A stretch of 64,000 nucleotides of DNA from Scenedesmus sp. ARA3. Taxonomy: Eukaryota > Chlorophyta > Chlorophyceae > Sphaeropleales > Scenedesmaceae. Numbering within the stretch: position 1 is the stretch's first letter; each line of letters begins with the position of its first letter. Shown here piece by piece: positions 59,201-64,000 of this stretch. The translations under genes were made by a program, and so were the position numbers. The stretch covers positions 149,236 to 213,235 of the forward strand of contig RWJK01001388.1 of the NCBI GenBank assembly GCA_004335835.1, in the 5' to 3' direction. A model generated the notes under the pieces. The model saw nothing but the letters and a program-made list of their open reading frames with translations. It did not search any database and had not been told where the DNA came from.

Positions 59201-60720
59201 GCGTGTTTGCTACTGTTAACTGCTGTTGACTGCTGTCGGTTGGGCTATGAGGGTTGTTGTGGCGTGCGTTGTCCTTTTTGCTGCGTCTGCAGCTGCTATG
59301 GTTGCTGCTGCGAGGCAGTTGGTTATGAGCTGATCGTCTGATGTGGCTGGCAATAGATGTCAGTGGCTTGCTGTGTGGGCCTGGTGCCTATGCTGTCCAA
59401 GCTTGTGCGGTGTTCAGCGCAGGCCGGGACATGTGTTTAAGGTCTTGCCAGCAGCCAGCGCTGATGCTGCTAACAGATAGTGATATTGTTGGCTCTGCAA
59501 AGAGCCGATGTTGCGGCCAAATGTGTGCTATGTGAAACTGCCTTACTGGTGGGTGGTGGTGGTGGTGCTGCTTGCGCTGCCAGTGCTGCGAAGTGGGGGC
59601 AGCACTGGTGTTATTCTTTCCTTAGTCGATGCCTTGGTTGGCACTGACTGTCACTGCACAGCATCTGGTGCTGCCGCTGCAGCTGTCCTTGCCAAGGCTT
59701 CTAGAGCATGCAACTGCTTGCAGGACAGGTGCTGGGTTGTGACATGACTGACTAGACCCAGTTGACAGTGCTGGGAGCAGTGCGGTGGGCTTGTTCTGCA
59801 TGCGCTGCTTCCTCTTTCGCTTGGGGTTTGGTGACGAGAGCAGTAGGCATCAGATGTTGGAGCACCAACCACAGGTCAGTTGCACTGTCACCACAGCCTG
59901 AGCATTGTGCAAACGGCGTGCGGCGTGCAGCAGCCTGCAGATAGCGGGCTGCTGAAGGGGTGCTGCTGGGAGCACATTGCAGCTGTGGGGTTTGATGCGT
60001 GTCCACCTGCCTGTCAAACTCCGCATTGCCTTGTGACTGGAGCGCCAGAATAGCTGGCTGACTGCAAGGGGCAACTTACAGCTACTAGGTGGTACCGGGT
60101 GCTGCCATGTTGTTTGCAGACATGAACCTAGCCTTCCTGTGCTCTGGTGCTGAATTTTGGCGTTGACGTGTGGGTGTATTGTGTGATACTGCAGCTGCTA
60201 ACAACGTAGTACGGGCCACAGACAAGACTGCAAGACTGCCATTGTCACAACTACATATTCTTACTGTTGCGTGCCCGCATCCTTCACCGTGCTGTGGGCA
60301 ATTTTGTGCAACCCCACAGCATGCATTGTGATCACCCCTAGCCTGTCAGGGAGGTCATTTGCTTGACGGCTGTGTATGTTTGTTTTGAAGTAACCTCATC
60401 GCGTTCATCATAGTAGTAGGCGTGTGCTGCGGCTGTCCTGTGAGCTGGGACAGTCATCCAGTGACCACTTGAGCGGTGTGTGTGGGTGCTGTGGCGGCCC
60501 TGACATGTAACAATCAACAGATTTGCAACCGGCTGCTGGCAGGCGCTGCCAGAGACGTTGAGCACCGTCAAGGCTGCATGATGGTGAGCAGACTCAACAG
60601 CGCAGCTAGACCTGCATGCACGCTGTAACTCTTTTTACAAGACATAGACGCTGACATCGTTCAGAAAGCTGCACTCCCCAATGCGCTGCTGACCAGGGGG
60701 CCCCCTAGGCGTCTACGCCT

Positions 60721-60929
60721 AGACCTCCGGAGGGGGTGTGGGGGTTCAACTCCTCTGCTTATTTTTTGGTCCGGGAGCTGGGCACCTCCTGTATAGGGGT
60801 GTTAGACGTGTCTTGCTGGTGGAGGCATCGCCTTTGTGTCCCCTCCAGTCAGGTTCGCCTGACTGTTGCGTGTGACCAGCCAGTAGGATTTCGTCCCCCC
60901 TGGTAACAAAAAAAAAAGACCTCCGGAGG
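60721..60929 (+). mobile_element. SINE-like retroposon with 13-bp direct repeats and poly(A)
   Basis: AGACCTCCGGAGG occurs at 60721-60733 and 60917-60929, flanking about 183 bp whose 3' end is a run of 10-11 A. The left part contains GGTTCAACTCC (60743-60753), a perfect Pol III B-box match, followed by a T6 run. An internal hairpin CAGTCAGG/CCTGACTG with a TTCG loop lies near 60845-60864. No A-box is seen inside, so it may be 5'-truncated. The flanking repeat is itself nearly palindromic, which weakens the target-site-duplication reading. Confidence 0.5.
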
Positions 60930-61143
60930 ATCATGGCACTCCAAAGAGGCTGCTGCATGGCAGGCAAACCGCATGCATATATGTACATACACACATGCAG
61001 GCAAGCTGTCTGCAACACATGGTCTCAGCATTGCTTGAAGGTGCGCAGCTGTGCATGACCAGCGTGCATCCTGGCTTTGTCTAGAATTCGTCATTTTACA
61101 TGGTGTGCGGCCTCCCTGCTTAGCGAGTGATGCAGGACAAGCC

Positions 61144-61224
61144 CAGGCCACGCTTGACTGGTACACAGCGCAGGCCACGCTTGACTGGTACACAGCGCAG
61201 GCCACGCTTGACTGGTACACAGCG
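61144..61224. repeat. 27-bp unit repeated three times
   Basis: Three identical adjacent units begin CAGGCCACGCTTGACTGG; starts are at 61144, 61171 and 61198. Confidence 0.95.
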
Positions 61225-61314
61225 CAGCCGCCACCGCATTCATCTTAAATCCAAGTTGATGCGCTACATGCAACGGGCTCACAACTTGAAGCCTCAGCAC
61301 AGCATGTGTGCATT

Positions 61315-62150
61315 CTACCGCTTGCCGCTGTCATCATCGCTGCTGCTACTGTCACTCCCTTTGCTACTGCTGCTTCTGTCCTCCTCCTCGACAGCTGCTG
61401 CTGCAGCAGCACCAAACAGCTGCTCCCCTGCTTGGCTTTCAGCACCACTGGCAGCTCGCATCCTAGCAGCTTCCACAGCTGCAGCTGCTGTTGCAGGCGA
61501 CTGGAGCTTTATCACCCCTACAGGCACTGCTACCCTCTCTATCTCTAGCTCCTCGGCAGTGGCTGCTCTGCTCCTGCTGCTGCTGCTGCTGCTGGTAGCG
61601 TCTTCCTGTTGCTGCTGTTGTGCCCCAGTGCCAGAACTCTCTGCTGCTGCAGCAGCATCCTCTGCATCCTCTGCAACCTGCTTCTCCTGCTGCTGCTCAG
61701 CCGGCCCCATTAGCGACACCAGCAGGTGCCCCTTCATGCTGCCAGGAGCATCAAACCTTTTTAGCGAGGAGCAGCTGTAGTACTCAAAACAGGCACCAGG
61801 AGGTATCACTGGCTGCTGCCCCACCACCCCATTGTCTGCTGCTAGCTGCACAAAACCTTCTAGCTCACCGAAGTGACTCTCTATCACCCAGCCGCGCCCT
61901 AAAACCTTGATGTCATGCTGCCGGTTGTTAGTGACGCGGATGCGGTACGAGAACCACTGCTCCCTGCTGCTGCTGCTGCCGCTGCCGCCGACCACGAATC
62001 CTGCCGAAGTGAAGGGGTCTGCTCGTGGGTTGAAGCAGCTGGTGGCCTCAACAAGGACCCCCTCTGTATCGCTGCTGCTGCTGCAGGCTTCCAGGTAGAC
62101 CTGCTGCGGTAAGGCACGCAGCGCAGCAAAGCCCTGGTCCAGTGGGCTGA

Positions 62151-62181
<31 letters not shown>

Positions 62182-62364
62182 ATGGTTGGTGCGGCCGGGC
62201 CGGCCGCGGGGCGCATGGTGATGTTGCTGCTGCTGTGTGGCTGCCTCTGCTGCATTTGGTGTGGGTTGTGCTTTGAAGTTGTCTCTGATGAGCTGCCTGA
62301 GGCCTGCCAGAGTTAGTGGCAGCTGGTGCTCTTGGGGCAAGACTGCATTCGCATAAACGCAAGC

Positions 62365-62401
<37 letters not shown>

Positions 62402-62797
62402 TGAAGCTGACGCTGGTTCAGGATGATAGCTGGACAGTGACTTCACGTGTCCATAGGCTAAGCATGATGACACGAGTGATGGAGTTTAATCAAAGCAATC
62501 AAACAGGTGAGCACACCTAGAGATCTGCTAGGTAGTCGCTTCACCTCATGGTCTGCTGTGCTGTCGCTGCTGCTCCTGCTGCTCAACACCCTGCTTCGCA
62601 CCTGCTAAGCCCGGAACCAGCGTTTCCAGGGTCTCAATTTGATATTGCAGCCCCGGTGTTGCCTTGGAATTCCAACTCCCCGGAGCACTGTCCAGTGGTG
62701 CACGCAGGCTGATGGCCTGCGTGCCGAAGCGTTCATACTGCTGCCTCGCCTGCCTAAATAACGCCCTATACAGGAAAATAGCTGCTTTGTGGCGCAT
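61315..62797 (-). CDS. ApaG-domain protein with N-terminal LYR motif
   Basis: Two exons on the minus strand, 62797-62602 and 62342-61315, join in phase 1 to 407 residues. The N-terminus has AIFLYRALFRQARQQYE, a textbook LYR-family opening, and the start of exon 2 (LAGLRQLIRDNFKAQ) resembles the second helix of that family. After a Gln-rich linker comes an ApaG (DUF525) domain of about 130 residues: WFSYRIRVTNNRQ, then VLGRGWVIESHFGELEGF, GVVGQQPVIPPGACFEYYS and APGSMKGHLLV. The rest is Gln/Ser/Ala/Glu-rich low complexity ending at a TAG (61315-61317). LYR proteins usually work in mitochondria with Fe-S assembly or complex I partners; eukaryotic ApaG domains are thought to mediate protein-protein contacts. 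The specific role is unknown. Confidence 0.8.
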
Positions 62798-63727
62798 CGT
62801 ATGCTGAGTTGTAATTCTAGCTTGTGTTGGAGCAGTTGTGCTTGTGCTTGTATAGCGTCGTATGAGGAGCAGGGCGTCCTACACAGCGTGGGAAGCAGCC
62901 AAAACGCTGTACACTTCGTCTATAGAGTGCATGTGTACCCGATCATAGGAACTCGGCAGGCAAAACGGTTGCACAGTACAACCCTAAACACTGGTGGTTA
63001 AGGGAAAGCACAACAGATGACAACACTCGATGCTAGCGCAGCACAAGGGCTAGTGCATGAGCGCCAAACTCCTCAAGCACGTTATGGTTCATGACCACAG
63101 CCGATGGAAATCAACTACAACCAGCACAGTCACTTTCGAGTCCCAGTAAGGTGCCGTGCTTGCAGTGGGCATGGGCGAGGTTACGTGTGCATACAACCCA
63201 TCAAATAAGGACAGTGCCAATCGCCCTCAAACCTGCATCGTTGGGCTCATACGGACATCATCACTGTGCTGTCAACCATGGCAACGCAACGGCAGCAGCA
63301 GCATCAACCAGCAACAAGCTGGTGTGCCATAACGTCTATCACAGAACCACAATGACATCAAGCTGCACACAAGCAGTTCAAACCTCAGAACAGGCGTGCA
63401 CACCGCCTTTAAAGGGGCCCCAAACAGCCCACAGCGCCAAGCCGCCTTGCATAGAACAGTTAACGGACAGTCTGTGATGCAGGCCTGCCCTACATACCCA
63501 CATAAGAGTATACAGATCTGTACACCTCTAGAGGTACAGCCGTGTCGGCCGCACCCAAAGACAGCACCACGCGCCTGGGCATGTCACACCATGAAGCGGT
63601 GCTGCACTGCGGCTGCATAACCCCTTGCAATGCAAGACAAGCATGCAGCAACACACCCTAATTAACCATACCCTCACTGGTAGTACAACGAGCAGCGTAA
63701 TACATATACCATGGTTTCTCATAACGC
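62798..63727. other. Upstream region of the ApaG-domain gene
   Basis: About 0.9 kb without a recognisable gene or element, running into the satellite at 63728. Confidence 0.4.
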
Positions 63728-64000
63728 CGCCTCACAGCAGCCATAACCACATCATGATGATGACTCGACGCCTCACAGCAGCCATAACCACATCATGATG
63801 ATGACTCGACGCCTCACAGCAACCATAACCACATCATGATGATGACTCGACGCCTCACAGCAGCCATAACCACATCATGATGATGACTCGACGCCTCACA
63901 GCAGCCATAACCACATAATGATGATGACACAACGCCTCACAGCAGCCATAACCACATCATGATGATGACACAACGCCTCACAGCAGCCATAATCAACCCT
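63728..64000. repeat. 41-bp tandem satellite reaching the window end
   Basis: Six full units and part of a seventh begin CGCCTCACAGCAGCCATAAC and contain CATCATGATGATGAC. Starts are at 63728, 63769, 63810, 63851, 63892, 63933 and 63974. Units 1-4 end in CTCGA and units 5-6 in CACAA, so two subtypes occur in blocks. Confidence 0.95.

Larger units (their letters stand above)
59201..61314. other. Intergenic region, convergent genes
   Basis: No protein gene is recognised. It contains a short retroposon-like insert at about 60721-60929 and a 27-bp triplicated unit at 61144-61224, listed separately. Confidence 0.4.

Noticed and set aside
60680..60770. Intact tRNA gene around the B-box at 60743
   Set aside because: A T-arm-like fold is possible, but no A-box, anticodon arm or matching acceptor stem could be placed upstream.

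Overview
This is nuclear DNA of a green alga, most likely a chlorophycean (Sphaeropleales or Chlamydomonadales type). The evidence is a nuclear psaK gene with a transit peptide, an AUG5/HAUS5-type augmin subunit, a very large RAP-domain organelle protein, dense GT-AG introns of about 100-500 bp, and CTG/CAG triplet tracts throughout. All exon models were built by hand from splice sites, reading-frame phase and recognisable protein families. There is no transcript support.

Layout. (1) 1-15.4 kb, plus strand: three tandem paralogues of a secreted right-handed beta-helix (pectate-lyase-like) protein. Copy 1 is cut by the window edge, copy 2 is nearly complete, and copy 3 has lost the C-terminal Cys-rich modules and carries a lesion in one small exon. 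(2) 15.4-19.2 kb: no gene recognised; a diverged ~350-bp direct repeat. (3) 19.2-23.8 kb, minus: AUG5/HAUS5-like coiled-coil protein, divergent from (4) 24.5-26.5 kb, plus: an RS-rich coiled-coil protein. (5) 29.8-47.1 kb, all minus: a secreted GH5 glycoside hydrolase, psaK, a small secreted Cys-rich protein and a ~2,000-residue RAP-domain protein. (6) 48.5-49.8 kb, plus: a bZIP factor with a non-canonical basic region. (7) 55.1-55.6 kb, minus: mitochondrial uS14m. (8) 56.0-59.2 kb, plus: a LAG1-type ceramide synthase. (9) 61.3-62.8 kb, minus: an ApaG-domain protein with an apparent N-terminal LYR motif. The window ends in a 41-bp satellite.

The most striking feature cuts across genes. In at least six unrelated or paralogous genes on both strands, short pieces of exon plus the adjoining splice site are tandemly duplicated into the neighbouring intron. 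Copies of an exon's 5' end (with acceptor) lie upstream of the real exon. Copies of an exon's 3' end (with donor) lie downstream. I count about twenty such events. The ceramide synthase gene is the extreme case, with six acceptor-side and two donor-side copies around one exon. A second genome-wide habit is an orientation split of the triplet repeat: sense-strand CTG runs sit at intron 3' ends next to acceptors, while sense-strand CAG runs are translated as Gln/Ala/Ser tracts.
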